Assembly: GCF_001269655.1 (NCBI RefSeq)
Contig: NZ_LHVE01000020.1
Span: 186,001 to 250,000 of the forward strand
Source: Pseudomonas thivervalensis
GTDB taxonomy: Bacteria > Pseudomonadota > Gammaproteobacteria > Pseudomonadales > Pseudomonadaceae
Length of the DNA: 64,000 nucleotides
Direction: 5' to 3'
Positions within the stretch are counted from its first letter, which is position 1. Every line of letters starts with the position of its first letter. A model generated the notes under the pieces. The model worked only from the letters and a program-made list of their open reading frames with translations. It ran no database searches and had not been told where the DNA came from. The position numbers and the translations under genes are program-made. Below are positions 1-7,725 of this stretch, piece by piece.

Positions 1-1058
1 ACCTTAGCGTTCAACTCACCTTTCAAATACCGCTGATACATAGCCTCCAGAGAGATCGGCTTGATCTTCGAAGCATTCCCCGCCGTACCAAACGCCTCAT
101 AACGCGCAATACACACATCACGCATCGCCGTCACCGTCGCGCCAAAGAACTTACGCGGGTCAAACTCGCTCGGGTTGGTCGCCATCAAACGACGCATCGC
201 ACCGGTAGAAGCCAGGCGCAAATCGGTATCGATGTTGACCTTACGCACACCGTACTTGATACCTTCGACGATCTCCTCAACCGGCACGCCGTAGGTTTCC
301 TTGATGTCGCCACCGTACTGGTTGATGATCGCCAGCCACTCCTGCGGCACCGAAGAAGAACCGTGCATCACCAAGTGAGTGTTGGGGATGCGCTTGTGGA
401 TTTCCTTGATGCGGTCGATGGCCAACACGTCGCCGGTAGGCGGCTTGGTGAACTTGTAGGCGCCATGGCTGGTGCCGATGGCGATGGCCAGAGCGTCGAC
501 CTGGGTTTTCTTGACGAAATCCGCGGCTTCTTCCGGGTCGGTCAGCATCTGGCTGTGGTCCAGCACGCCTTCGGCGCCGATGCCGTCTTCTTCACCGGCC
601 ATGCCGGTTTCCAGCGAACCCAGGCAACCCAACTCACCTTCCACCGACACGCCGCAAGCGTGGGCCATGGCGACGGTCTGCTGGGTGACGCGGACGTTGT
701 ACTCGTAGTCGGTCGGGGTCTTGCCGTCTTCGCCGAGGGAACCGTCCATCATCACCGAGCTGAAGCCCAGTTGGATGGAGCGCTGGCAGACGTCCGGGCT
801 GGTGCCGTGATCCTGGTGCATGCACACCGGGATGTGCGGGAATTCTTCGATCGCCGCCAGGATCAGGTGACGCAGGAACGGCGCGCCGGCGTATTTGCGG
901 GCACCGGCCGAAGCCTGGACGATCACCGGAGAGTCAGTCTTGTCAGCGGCTTCCATGATGGCGCGCATCTGCTCAAGGTTGTTGACGTTAAAGGCTGGAA
1001 CGCCGTAGCCGAACTCGGCTGCGTGGTCCAGCATCTGACGCATGCTGATAAGTGCCAT
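1..1058 (-). CDS. fba: Fructose-1,6-bisphosphate aldolase, class II (3' end cut by window edge)
   Basis: Class II aldolase cleaving fructose-1,6-bisphosphate to two triose phosphates in glycolysis and gluconeogenesis. Translation from the ATG at 1058 begins MALISMRQMLDHAAE and stays open for 352 codons to the window edge. The usual family length is about 354 residues, so only the last codons and the stop are missing. The frame reads QDHGTSP and the KFVE(A) type metal/substrate loops typical of the zinc-dependent enzyme. It is the last gene of a minus-strand series tktA, epd, pgk, two lipoproteins, fba, an order shared with P. aeruginosa. A REPIN lies just upstream of its start. Confidence 0.93.
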   Translation of the reverse strand, partial: MALISMRQMLDHAAEFGYGVPAFNVNNLEQMRAIMEAADKTDSPVIVQASAGARKYAGAPFLRHLILAAIEEFPHIPVCMHQDHGTSPDVCQRSIQLGFSSVMMDGSLGEDGKTPTDYEYNVRVTQQTVAMAHACGVSVEGELGCLGSLETGMAGEEDGIGAEGVLDHSQMLTDPEEAADFVKKTQVDALAIAIGTSHGAYKFTKPPTGDVLAIDRIKEIHKRIPNTHLVMHGSSSVPQEWLAIINQYGGDIKETYGVPVEEIVEGIKYGVRKVNIDTDLRLASTGAMRRLMATNPSEFDPRKFFGATVTAMRDVCIARYEAFGTAGNASKIKPISLEAMYQRYLKGELNAK

Positions 1059-1193
1059 TGTGTCTCTCTCCCGGTCGAGGGTCGTTAATCGTGCCAGCCT
1101 GCCGGAGCGGCGGCGGCTATTCAAGTCATTGCGGATCGGGGGTTGGCCCGAGCTGCGTGTTCGGTATCGCTAAACCCAAATATCGACGCGGTC

Positions 1194-1287
1194 CCTGTGG
1201 GAGCGAGCTTGCTCGCGATGAGGGCCGCACATTCAACATGACTGTTGCCTGGTAGACCGCTATCGCGAGCAAGCTCGCTCCCACACT
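1194..1287. repeat. REPIN family A (GTGGGAGCGAGCTTGCTCGC arms, inverted pair)
   Basis: Two inverted copies of the palindromic core GAGCGAGCTTGCTCGC face each other, at about 1194-1219 and 1261-1287. This is the most common repeat family in the window. It sits between the mliC-like gene and fba. Confidence 0.9.
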
Positions 1288-1332
1288 GGATCTGCTTCCA
1301 CATTCAGATCTCGATGAATCAGATCAATCCTG

Positions 1333-1668
1333 TCACTGCGCCTTGCAGCCGCGCCCAATCAAGTCATTGGTGGCGACCCAATACACCAGGCCTTCCTCAC
1401 CCTTGACGTGAAACGCCAGCATGTCGTCGCTGTACAGCGAACCTTCGGCACCCGGCTCAAGCGTGAGGCGGTACACCTTATCGGCGCCGCCCAAACGTAC
1501 ATCGACTTCCTTGCGGGCAGCATCGGTGTAGCGCCAGAGCACCTTGGCCTCGCTGTCACAGGTCCAGCTCGTCCAGCCCTCTGCAACGGGCTCGGACGAC
1601 TGCAAAAAATCCAGTTGCGAACAACCGGCCAGCCATGCCAACGCCACGACGGCGATCAAGCCTTTCAT
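1333..1668 (-). CDS. MliC-like lipoprotein (C-type lysozyme inhibitor fold)
   Basis: A 111-residue predicted lipoprotein. The start at 1668 is preceded by a GAGGAA ribosome binding site and gives a short signal sequence ending in the lipobox LAGC, with the cysteine near residue 16. The mature part has the spacing of the MliC/PliC family: a WTCDSEAKVLWRY strand near the start, a V-x-L-x-G strand, YRL, a YSDDMLAFHVKG segment, and a final cysteine (GRGCKA) that can pair with the first. Family members inhibit host or competitor lysozyme. This gene lies inside the glycolytic gene series in the position of P. aeruginosa PA0554. Whether it inhibits lysozyme here is inference. Confidence 0.72.
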   Translation of the reverse strand: MKGLIAVVALAWLAGCSQLDFLQSSEPVAEGWTSWTCDSEAKVLWRYTDAARKEVDVRLGGADKVYRLTLEPGAEGSLYSDDMLAFHVKGEEGLVYWVATNDLIGRGCKAQ

Positions 1669-1724
1669 CCGTGTTCCTCGACGGACGGCACGCGCCGCCC
1701 GCCATGAGTTAAGAGTCAGACCCG

Positions 1725-1949
1725 TCAAGGACAACCATGTTCCTTAGCCGGGGTTTGCGTCTCGTATTTGTCCAGGCCGTCCGGTCCGGAACGCTTGTTC
1801 AGCACCGGATTGGTCTCGGCCTGCCAGTCGGCCTGGTAACAGCCTTCTTCGGGCGTCGGCGTGCCGGTTTGCGGGGCCGGAACCTCCGGGTTGCTTGAGC
1901 AAGCCACCAGCATCGTCGTCGCCAGCAGCAACGTGAACGTCTTGACCAT
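1725..1949 (-). CDS. Small lipoprotein of unknown function (74 aa)
   Basis: The ATG at 1949 follows a good AGGAG site. The product begins MVKTFTLLLATTMLVACSS, a classic lipoprotein signal peptide with lipobox LVAC. The mature part is about 58 residues, rich in Pro, Thr and Glu, and contains a CYQADWQAETNPVLNKRSGPDGLDKYETQTP-type stretch read in short pieces. I recognise no domain. It starts 31 bases after pgk ends on the same strand and matches the position of the small hypothetical gene PA0553 in P. aeruginosa, so it is probably real and cotranscribed with pgk. Confidence 0.75.
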   Translation of the reverse strand: MVKTFTLLLATTMLVACSSNPEVPAPQTGTPTPEEGCYQADWQAETNPVLNKRSGPDGLDKYETQTPAKEHGCP

Positions 1950-1980
1950 CAGAACACTCCTTTGCCTGGTCAACGTAGCT

Positions 1981-3144
1981 TCAGGCCTTGGCCCGGCTTT
2001 CCAGGACTTCCACGGCAGGCAGCACCTTGCCTTCGACGAACTCCAGGAATGCGCCGCCACCGGTGGAAATGTAGGAGATCTGCGCGGCCACGCCATATTT
2101 GTCGATGGCCGCCAGGGTGTCGCCACCACCGGCAATGGAGAACGCAGCGCTCTCGGCGATGGCCTGGGCCAGCACCTTGGTGCCGTTGCCGAACTGGTCG
2201 AACTCGAACACGCCGACCGGACCGTTCCACAGGATCGTCTGGGAGGATTTCAGCAGTTCGGCGAAGTTGGCTGCGGTTTGTGGGCCGATGTCGAGGATCA
2301 TGTCATCGTCGGCCACGTCGGCGATCAGCTTGACGGTGGCGGTGGCGCTTTCGGCGAATTCCTTGGCGACGACCACGTCCACCGGCAACGGTACGCTGAC
2401 CTTGGCAGCGATTTCCCGGGCGGTGTCCAGCAGGTCCGGCTCGTACAGGGACTTGCCAACCGGGTGCCCGGCAGCAGCGAGGAACGTGTTGGCGATGCCG
2501 CCACCGACGATCAACTGGTTGCAGACCTGGCTCAGGCTGTTGAGCACGTCCAGCTTGGTGGAGACCTTGGAGCCGGCAACAATGGCGGCCATCGGCTGGG
2601 CCGGCGAGCCCAGGGCCTTGCCCAGTGCGTCCAGTTCGGCCGCCAGCAGCGGGCCAGCAGCCGCGACTTTGGCGAACTTCGCCACGCCATGGGTCGAGCC
2701 CTCGGCGCGGTGAGCGGTGCCGAAGGCGTCCATCACGAACACGTCGCACAGGGCGGCGTATTGCTGGGCCAGTTCGTCGGCGTTCTTTTTCTCGCCCTTG
2801 TTGAAGCGTACGTTTTCGAACAGCACGACGTCGCCAGCCTTCACATCGACGCCGCCCAGGTAGTCAGCGACCAACGGCACGTCACGGCCCAGGGCGCGGC
2901 TCAGGTAGTCGGCCACCGGCTTGAGGCTGTTTTCCGCCGAGAACTCGCCTTCGGTCGGACGGCCCAGGTGGGAGCAGACCATCACGGCCGCGCCTTTTTC
3001 CAGGGCCAGCTTGATGGTCGGCAGCGAAGCCAGGATACGCGCGTCGCTGGTGACAACACCGTCCTTGACGGGGACGTTGAGGTCTTCGCGGATCAGTACG
3101 CGCTTACCTTGCAGATCGAGGTCGGACATCTTCAACACGGTCAT
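1981..3144 (-). CDS. pgk: Phosphoglycerate kinase
   Basis: Transfers phosphate between 1,3-bisphosphoglycerate and ADP in glycolysis. The 387-residue product has the expected family length. It begins MTVLKMSDLDLQGKRVLIREDLNVPV, followed by the substrate arginine region (CSHLGRP), the ENVRFNKGE segment, KVSTKLDVL, and the C-terminal nucleotide-binding GGGDTLAAI and STGGGAFLEF motifs. The ATG at 3144 is preferred to an in-frame upstream ATG at 3153 because it gives the conserved N-terminus. It lies 24 bases downstream of epd on the same strand. Confidence 0.97.
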   Translation of the reverse strand: MTVLKMSDLDLQGKRVLIREDLNVPVKDGVVTSDARILASLPTIKLALEKGAAVMVCSHLGRPTEGEFSAENSLKPVADYLSRALGRDVPLVADYLGGVDVKAGDVVLFENVRFNKGEKKNADELAQQYAALCDVFVMDAFGTAHRAEGSTHGVAKFAKVAAAGPLLAAELDALGKALGSPAQPMAAIVAGSKVSTKLDVLNSLSQVCNQLIVGGGIANTFLAAAGHPVGKSLYEPDLLDTAREIAAKVSVPLPVDVVVAKEFAESATATVKLIADVADDDMILDIGPQTAANFAELLKSSQTILWNGPVGVFEFDQFGNGTKVLAQAIAESAAFSIAGGGDTLAAIDKYGVAAQISYISTGGGAFLEFVEGKVLPAVEVLESRAKA

Positions 3145-3168
3145 GGGTCGCAATTCCTGGGTAACTGT

Positions 3169-4224
3169 TTAGAGAGCAGGTTTTTTAGAAGCGGTTTGCA
3201 GGTAATGCTCGGCAACGTCCAGCATTCGGTTGGCAAACCCCCATTCGTTGTCGAACCAGGCCAGGATGTTCACAAGCCGCGGCCCGGAGACACGGGTCTG
3301 GCTGGCATCGACAATGGCCGAATGGGGGTCATGATTAAAATCACAACTGGCGTGAGGCAACTCGGTGTAGGCCAGGAGGCCTTTGAGCGGGCCGCTGGTG
3401 GCGGCTTCGCGCAGGATTCGGTTGACCTCGGTGGCGTCGGTATCGCTCACGGTCTGCATCGTAATGTCGAGGCAGGACACGTTGACCGTCGGCACCCGCA
3501 CGGCTTTGGCCTGAATTCGCCCGGCAAGTTCCGGCAGCAGCCGTTCTATGCCACGCGCCAGACCAGTGGACACCGGAATCACCGACTGGAACGCCGAACG
3601 GGTGCGGCGCAAGTCCTCATGGTGATAGGCGTCGATCACCGGCTGGTCGTTCATCGCCGAGTGGATGGTAGTGATCGATACGTATTCCAGGCCGATGGCC
3701 TGGTCCAGCAGGCGCAACAGCGGCACGCCGCAGTTGGTGGTGCAGGACGCGTTGGACACCAGCAGCTCTTCGCCGCTCAGGCAATCCTGGTTCACGCCGT
3801 AGACGATGGTGGCGTCGACATCCGCTTCGCTGGCCATCGGCTGGGAGAACAGCACCCGTGGCGCACCGGCAGCCAGAAAACGCTGGCCGTCTTCGCGGGT
3901 GTGGTAGGCACCGGAGCACTCGAGCACCAGATCGACATCCAGGGACGCCCAATCGATGCCTTCAGGGGTGGCGCTGCGCAGGACCTTCACGCAGTCGCCA
4001 TTAATATGCAGACAATCGCCCTCGACCCGCACTTCGCCGGGAAACCGGCCGTGGGTGGAGTCAAAGCGTGTCAGGTATTCGATGCTGGCCATGTCGGCCA
4101 GGTCATTGATCGCCACGATTTCGAAACCGGCCTTGGCCCCTCGCTCGAACAACGCACGCAAGACGCAACGACCAATCCGGCCGTAGCCGTTGAGTGCAAC
4201 TTTGTAGGGACGCGGTTGGGGCAT
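3169..4224 (-). CDS. epd: Erythrose-4-phosphate dehydrogenase (GapA family)
   Basis: A glyceraldehyde-3-phosphate dehydrogenase-fold enzyme of 351 residues, assigned to Epd because of its place between tktA and pgk. Epd oxidises erythrose-4-phosphate toward pyridoxal phosphate synthesis. The Rossmann motif NGYGRIGR lies near the N-terminus and the catalytic cysteine motif SNASCTTNC is intact. HYHPL-like and WFDNEWGF motifs are present near the end. The start at 4224 (MPQPRPYKVALNGYGRIGR) was chosen over one 14 codons upstream. A role as a second Gap cannot be excluded from sequence alone. Confidence 0.88.
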   Translation of the reverse strand: MPQPRPYKVALNGYGRIGRCVLRALFERGAKAGFEIVAINDLADMASIEYLTRFDSTHGRFPGEVRVEGDCLHINGDCVKVLRSATPEGIDWASLDVDLVLECSGAYHTREDGQRFLAAGAPRVLFSQPMASEADVDATIVYGVNQDCLSGEELLVSNASCTTNCGVPLLRLLDQAIGLEYVSITTIHSAMNDQPVIDAYHHEDLRRTRSAFQSVIPVSTGLARGIERLLPELAGRIQAKAVRVPTVNVSCLDITMQTVSDTDATEVNRILREAATSGPLKGLLAYTELPHASCDFNHDPHSAIVDASQTRVSGPRLVNILAWFDNEWGFANRMLDVAEHYLQTASKKPAL

Positions 4225-4275
4225 GGGGGTCTCGATAGTCGCGGAAAACAAATTCGTGCTAACCACACAAATCCT

Positions 4276-4387
4276 TGTAGGAGCTGACGAGTGAAACGAG
4301 GCTGCGATCTTTCCCCTGACGCTTGAATCTCAAGTGAAAGATCAAGGTCAAGGGATCGCAGCCTCGTTTCACTCGTCAGCTCCTACA
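4276..4387. repeat. Family C inverted repeat, homomeric arms (type 2/type 2)
   Basis: A long inverted repeat of about 35 bases per arm. The left arm begins TGTAGGAGCTGACGAGTG and the right arm ends CACTCGTCAGCTCCTACA. The inner part of each arm carries GCTGCGATC/GATCGCAGC. Both arms are the GACGAGTG version of this family. It fills most of the epd-tktA gap and could act as a transcript barrier or processing site. Confidence 0.9.
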
Positions 4388-4421
4388 GGAAGCGCGGTGG
4401 TGTCGACCACCGCGTCGTGTC

Positions 4422-6419
4422 TTAGTCTTCCAGCAGCTCTTCCGCCTGACCCAGGATGTTTTCCAGGGTGAAGCCGAACTCCTCGAACAGCGCTGGCGCA
4501 GGCGCCGATTCGCCGTAGGTGGTCATGCCGATCACGCGGCCCTCCAGGCCCACGTATTTGTACCAGTAATCGGCGTGGGCAGCCTCGATGGCGATCCGCG
4601 CACTGACCTGCAGCGGCAACACCGCCTGTTTGTAGCCGGCATCCTGGGCATCGAACACGCTGGTGCACGGCATGGACACCACGCGTACGTTGCGGCCCTG
4701 CTCGGTCAGCTTGTCGTAAGCCTGGACGGCCAGGCCGACTTCGGAACCGGTGGCGATCAGGATCAGCTCAGGCTCGCCGATGCAGTCCTTGAGCACGTAG
4801 CCGCCGCGAGCGATGTCACCGATCTGGTCGGCACCGCGGTTCTGGTGCTGCAGGTTCTGGCGGGAGAAGATCAGCGCCGACGGGCCGTCGTTACGCTCGA
4901 TGGCGTATTTCCAGGCCACTGCCGATTCCACGGCATCGCAGGGACGCCAGGTGTCCAGGTTCGGCGTGCAACGCAGGCTCGCCAGTTGCTCGATCGGCTG
5001 GTGCGTCGGGCCGTCTTCGCCCAGGCCGATGGAGTCGTGGGTGAACACATACAAGATGCGTTTCTTCATCAGCGCCGACATGCGCACGGCGTTGCGGGCA
5101 TATTCCATGAACATCAGGAACGTGGCGCCGTAAGGCACCAGGCCGCCGTGCAACGCGACGCCGTTCATGATCGCGCTCATGCCGAACTCGCGAACGCCGT
5201 AGTACATGTAGTTGCCGCTGGCGTCTTCGGCGCTGACACCTTTGCAGCCTTTCCACAGGGTCAGGTTGGAACCGGCCAGGTCGGCGGAACCGCCCAGCAG
5301 TTCCGGCAGCAACGGACCGAAGGCGTTCAGGGTGTTCTGGCTGGCCTTGCGGCTGGCGATGGTTTCGCCCTTGGCGGCGACTTCAGCGATGTACGCAGAG
5401 GCTTTTTCGGCGAAGTCGGCCGGCAGCTCGCCGCTGAGGCGACGCACCAGCTCGTTGGCCAGCTCAGGGAATTCGGCGGAATAGGCAGCGAAACGCTGGT
5501 CCCACTCGGCTTCGAGGCCGCGGCCCTTTTCCTTGGCATCCCATTCGGCATAGATGTCGGCCGGGATTTCGAACGGGCCATGGTTCCACTTCAGCGCGGC
5601 GCGGGTCAGGGCGATTTCATCGGCGCCCAGTGGGGCGCCGTGGCAGTCTTCCTTGCCTTGCTTGTTCGGCGAGCCGAAACCGATGGTGGTCTTGCAGCAG
5701 ATCAGGGTCGGCTGGGTGCTCTTGCGAGCTGTCTCGATGGCAATCTTGATCTCTTCCGGATCGTGGCCGTCGACGTTGCGGATCACCAGCCAGTTATAGG
5801 CTTCGAAGCGCTTGGGGGTGTCGTCGGTGAACCAGCCTTCGACTTCGCCGTCGATGGAGATGCCGTTGTCGTCGTAGAACGCGATCAGCTTGTCCAGGCC
5901 CAGGGTGCCGGCCAGGGAAGCGACTTCATGGGAAATGCCTTCCATCATGCAGCCATCACCCAGGAATACATAGGTGTGGTGGTCGACGACGTTATGGCCT
6001 GGGCGGTTGAACTGGGCGGCCAGGACTTTTTCGGCCAGGGCAAAACCCACGGCGTTGGCCAGGCCCTGGCCCAATGGACCGGTGGTGGTTTCCACGCCTG
6101 GGGTATAGCCGTATTCCGGGTGACCCGGGGTGCGGCTGTGCAGTTGGCGGAAGCTCTTCAGGTCATCGATCGACAGGTCATAGCCGGTCAGGTGCAGCAG
6201 CGAGTAGATCAACATCGAACCGTGGCCGTTGGACAGCACGAAGCGGTCACGGTCGGCGAACGATGGGTTGCTCGGGCTGTGCTTGAGGTAGTCGCGCCAA
6301 AGCACCTCGGCGATATCCGCCATACCCATGGGGGCACCGGGATGGCCGCTGTTGGCTTTCTGCACGGCATCCATGCTGAGGGCACGAATGGCATTGGCAC
6401 GCTCACGACGGCTGGGCAT
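4422..6419 (-). CDS. tktA: Transketolase
   Basis: A 665-residue thiamine diphosphate enzyme moving two-carbon units between sugar phosphates in the pentose phosphate pathway. The start at 6419 (MPSRRERANAIRALSMDAVQ) gives the conserved N-terminus with the HPGAPMGMA motif. The cofactor motif runs from GDGCMMEG to the DDN at about residues 155-185, and the second half has the pyrimidine-domain motif THDSIGLGEDGPTHQP. It heads the glycolytic gene series and diverges from the ArsR-type regulator gene across a 291-base gap with a perfect palindrome, so it may share regulation with metK. Confidence 0.97.
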   Translation of the reverse strand: MPSRRERANAIRALSMDAVQKANSGHPGAPMGMADIAEVLWRDYLKHSPSNPSFADRDRFVLSNGHGSMLIYSLLHLTGYDLSIDDLKSFRQLHSRTPGHPEYGYTPGVETTTGPLGQGLANAVGFALAEKVLAAQFNRPGHNVVDHHTYVFLGDGCMMEGISHEVASLAGTLGLDKLIAFYDDNGISIDGEVEGWFTDDTPKRFEAYNWLVIRNVDGHDPEEIKIAIETARKSTQPTLICCKTTIGFGSPNKQGKEDCHGAPLGADEIALTRAALKWNHGPFEIPADIYAEWDAKEKGRGLEAEWDQRFAAYSAEFPELANELVRRLSGELPADFAEKASAYIAEVAAKGETIASRKASQNTLNAFGPLLPELLGGSADLAGSNLTLWKGCKGVSAEDASGNYMYYGVREFGMSAIMNGVALHGGLVPYGATFLMFMEYARNAVRMSALMKKRILYVFTHDSIGLGEDGPTHQPIEQLASLRCTPNLDTWRPCDAVESAVAWKYAIERNDGPSALIFSRQNLQHQNRGADQIGDIARGGYVLKDCIGEPELILIATGSEVGLAVQAYDKLTEQGRNVRVVSMPCTSVFDAQDAGYKQAVLPLQVSARIAIEAAHADYWYKYVGLEGRVIGMTTYGESAPAPALFEEFGFTLENILGQAEELLED

Positions 6420-6626
6420 CGCTGTTCTCCTGCGGGTATTGAATCGAGAATGAATAAAACGAAATCGAAAAAGGCGAGCATTTTCCCTCACCCACCCGCC
6501 CCGGGGCAATGACAGATAGTCATCCTTGGGCGTTTTTCCGGTGGATAAAGTCGCATTCGCCAGGTGAAACCTTTCCGCTGATGGCTTGTAGAGTCAAGCA
6601 CGGTCCGGGAAGTGCCATTTATCCAT

Positions 6627-6650
6627 CAATATCAAAACTTTTTGATATTG
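6627..6650. promoter_or_regulatory. 24-bp perfect palindrome, probable operator of the ArsR-type regulator
   Basis: Half-site CAATATCAAAA, a CT spacer and TTTTGATATTG make an exact 11+2+11 palindrome. It is AT-rich in a GC-rich genome and lies 61 bases before the regulator ATG and 207 bases before tktA. Candidate promoter elements TTGCGA (6654) and TAGACT (6677), 17 bases apart, sit immediately downstream, so a protein bound to the palindrome would touch the promoter. ArsR-family operators commonly have such imperfect or perfect dyads. Binding is inferred, not shown. Confidence 0.7.
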
Positions 6651-6710
6651 AACTTGCGATGAGCCAAACCCCTCACTAGACTGCCCCAACATGAAACCGA
6701 CTGCCGCACT

Positions 6711-7706
6711 ATGAACCTACCCGCGCCCACCGTTCGCCATGACGACTGCGATGAGCTGGCCGCCCTTTGCAAGGCCGGCGGCGATCCGTTGCGGCTCAAT
6801 GTATTGCGCGCCCTGGCCAACGATTCGTTCGGCGTGCTGGAACTGGCGCAGATCTTCGGCATCGGTCAGTCCGGCATGAGCCACCACCTCAAGGTCCTGG
6901 CCCAGGCCGACCTGGTGGCGACCCGTCGAGAAGGCAACGCCATCTTCTATCGCCGCGCCCTGCCCCACACCGACCTGCTGGGCGGCAAGCTGCACGCGGC
7001 GCTGCTGGATGAAGTGGACGCGCTGGCCCTGCCGGCGGACGTGCAAGCTCGCATTGCCCAGGTCCATGGGCAAAGGGCTGCCGCCAGCCAGGACTTCTTC
7101 GCACGGGTTGCCGAGAAATTTCGCGCCCAGCAGGACTTGATCGCCGGCTTGCCGCAATACCGTGAAAGCGTCGTGGCGCTGCTCGACAAATTAAGCTTCG
7201 AGCCCATGGCCACGGCGATCGAAGTCGGCCCCGGCGACGGTGCGTTTCTGCCAGAGCTGGCGCGACGCTTCAGCCAGGTGACGGCACTGGACAACAGCCC
7301 GGCCATGCTCGAACTGGCGCGTCAGCTGTGTGAGCGCGAGGCCCTGGCTAACGTCAACCTGCAACTGGCCGATGCACTGGACGGCATGAATCTGCAGGCT
7401 GACTGCGTTGTATTGAACATGGTGTTGCATCATTTCGCCGCGCCGGCCGAGGCACTCAAGCACATGGCCGGCCTGCTGCAACCGGGTGGCAGCTTGCTGG
7501 TGACGGAGTTATGCAGCCACAACCAGAGCTGGGCGAGGGAGGCCTGCGGCGATCTCTGGCTCGGTTTTGAACAGGACGACCTGGCCCGCTGGGCCACCAC
7601 AGCGGGCCTCGTGCCCGGGGAAAGCCTCTATATAGGCTTACGTAATGGTTTCCAGATCCAGGTTCGCCACTTTCAGCGGCCCACTGGCGACACTCACCAA
7701 CGGTAA
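6711..7706 (+). CDS. ArsR-family regulator fused to a SAM-dependent methyltransferase-like domain (SahR-like)
   Basis: A 331-residue two-domain protein. Residues about 15-85 form an ArsR winged helix (DPLRLNVLRAL, then the recognition helix GIGQSGMSHHLKVL and the wing REGNAIFYRRA). Residues about 160-310 form a class I methyltransferase domain with motif I EVGPGDGAF at 171-179 and a following acidic strand end (TALDNSPAML). The metal-binding cysteine motif of arsenic sensors (CVC) is absent. It lies 20 bases upstream of metK on the same strand. ArsR-type SahR proteins sensing S-adenosylhomocysteine control methionine recycling genes in Proteobacteria. The location and domain make that role likely here, but it is inference. 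Confidence 0.85.
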   Translation: MNLPAPTVRHDDCDELAALCKAGGDPLRLNVLRALANDSFGVLELAQIFGIGQSGMSHHLKVLAQADLVATRREGNAIFYRRALPHTDLLGGKLHAALLDEVDALALPADVQARIAQVHGQRAAASQDFFARVAEKFRAQQDLIAGLPQYRESVVALLDKLSFEPMATAIEVGPGDGAFLPELARRFSQVTALDNSPAMLELARQLCEREALANVNLQLADALDGMNLQADCVVLNMVLHHFAAPAEALKHMAGLLQPGGSLLVTELCSHNQSWAREACGDLWLGFEQDDLARWATTAGLVPGESLYIGLRNGFQIQVRHFQRPTGDTHQR

Positions 7707-7725
7707 CGTGTAGGAAAACATCGAG

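Noticed and set aside
1861..4287. An 808-codon open frame on the plus strand across pgk and epd
   Set aside because: It lies opposite two complete conserved genes and has the low-complexity composition of antisense frames in high-GC DNA. No ribosome site or recognisable domain.
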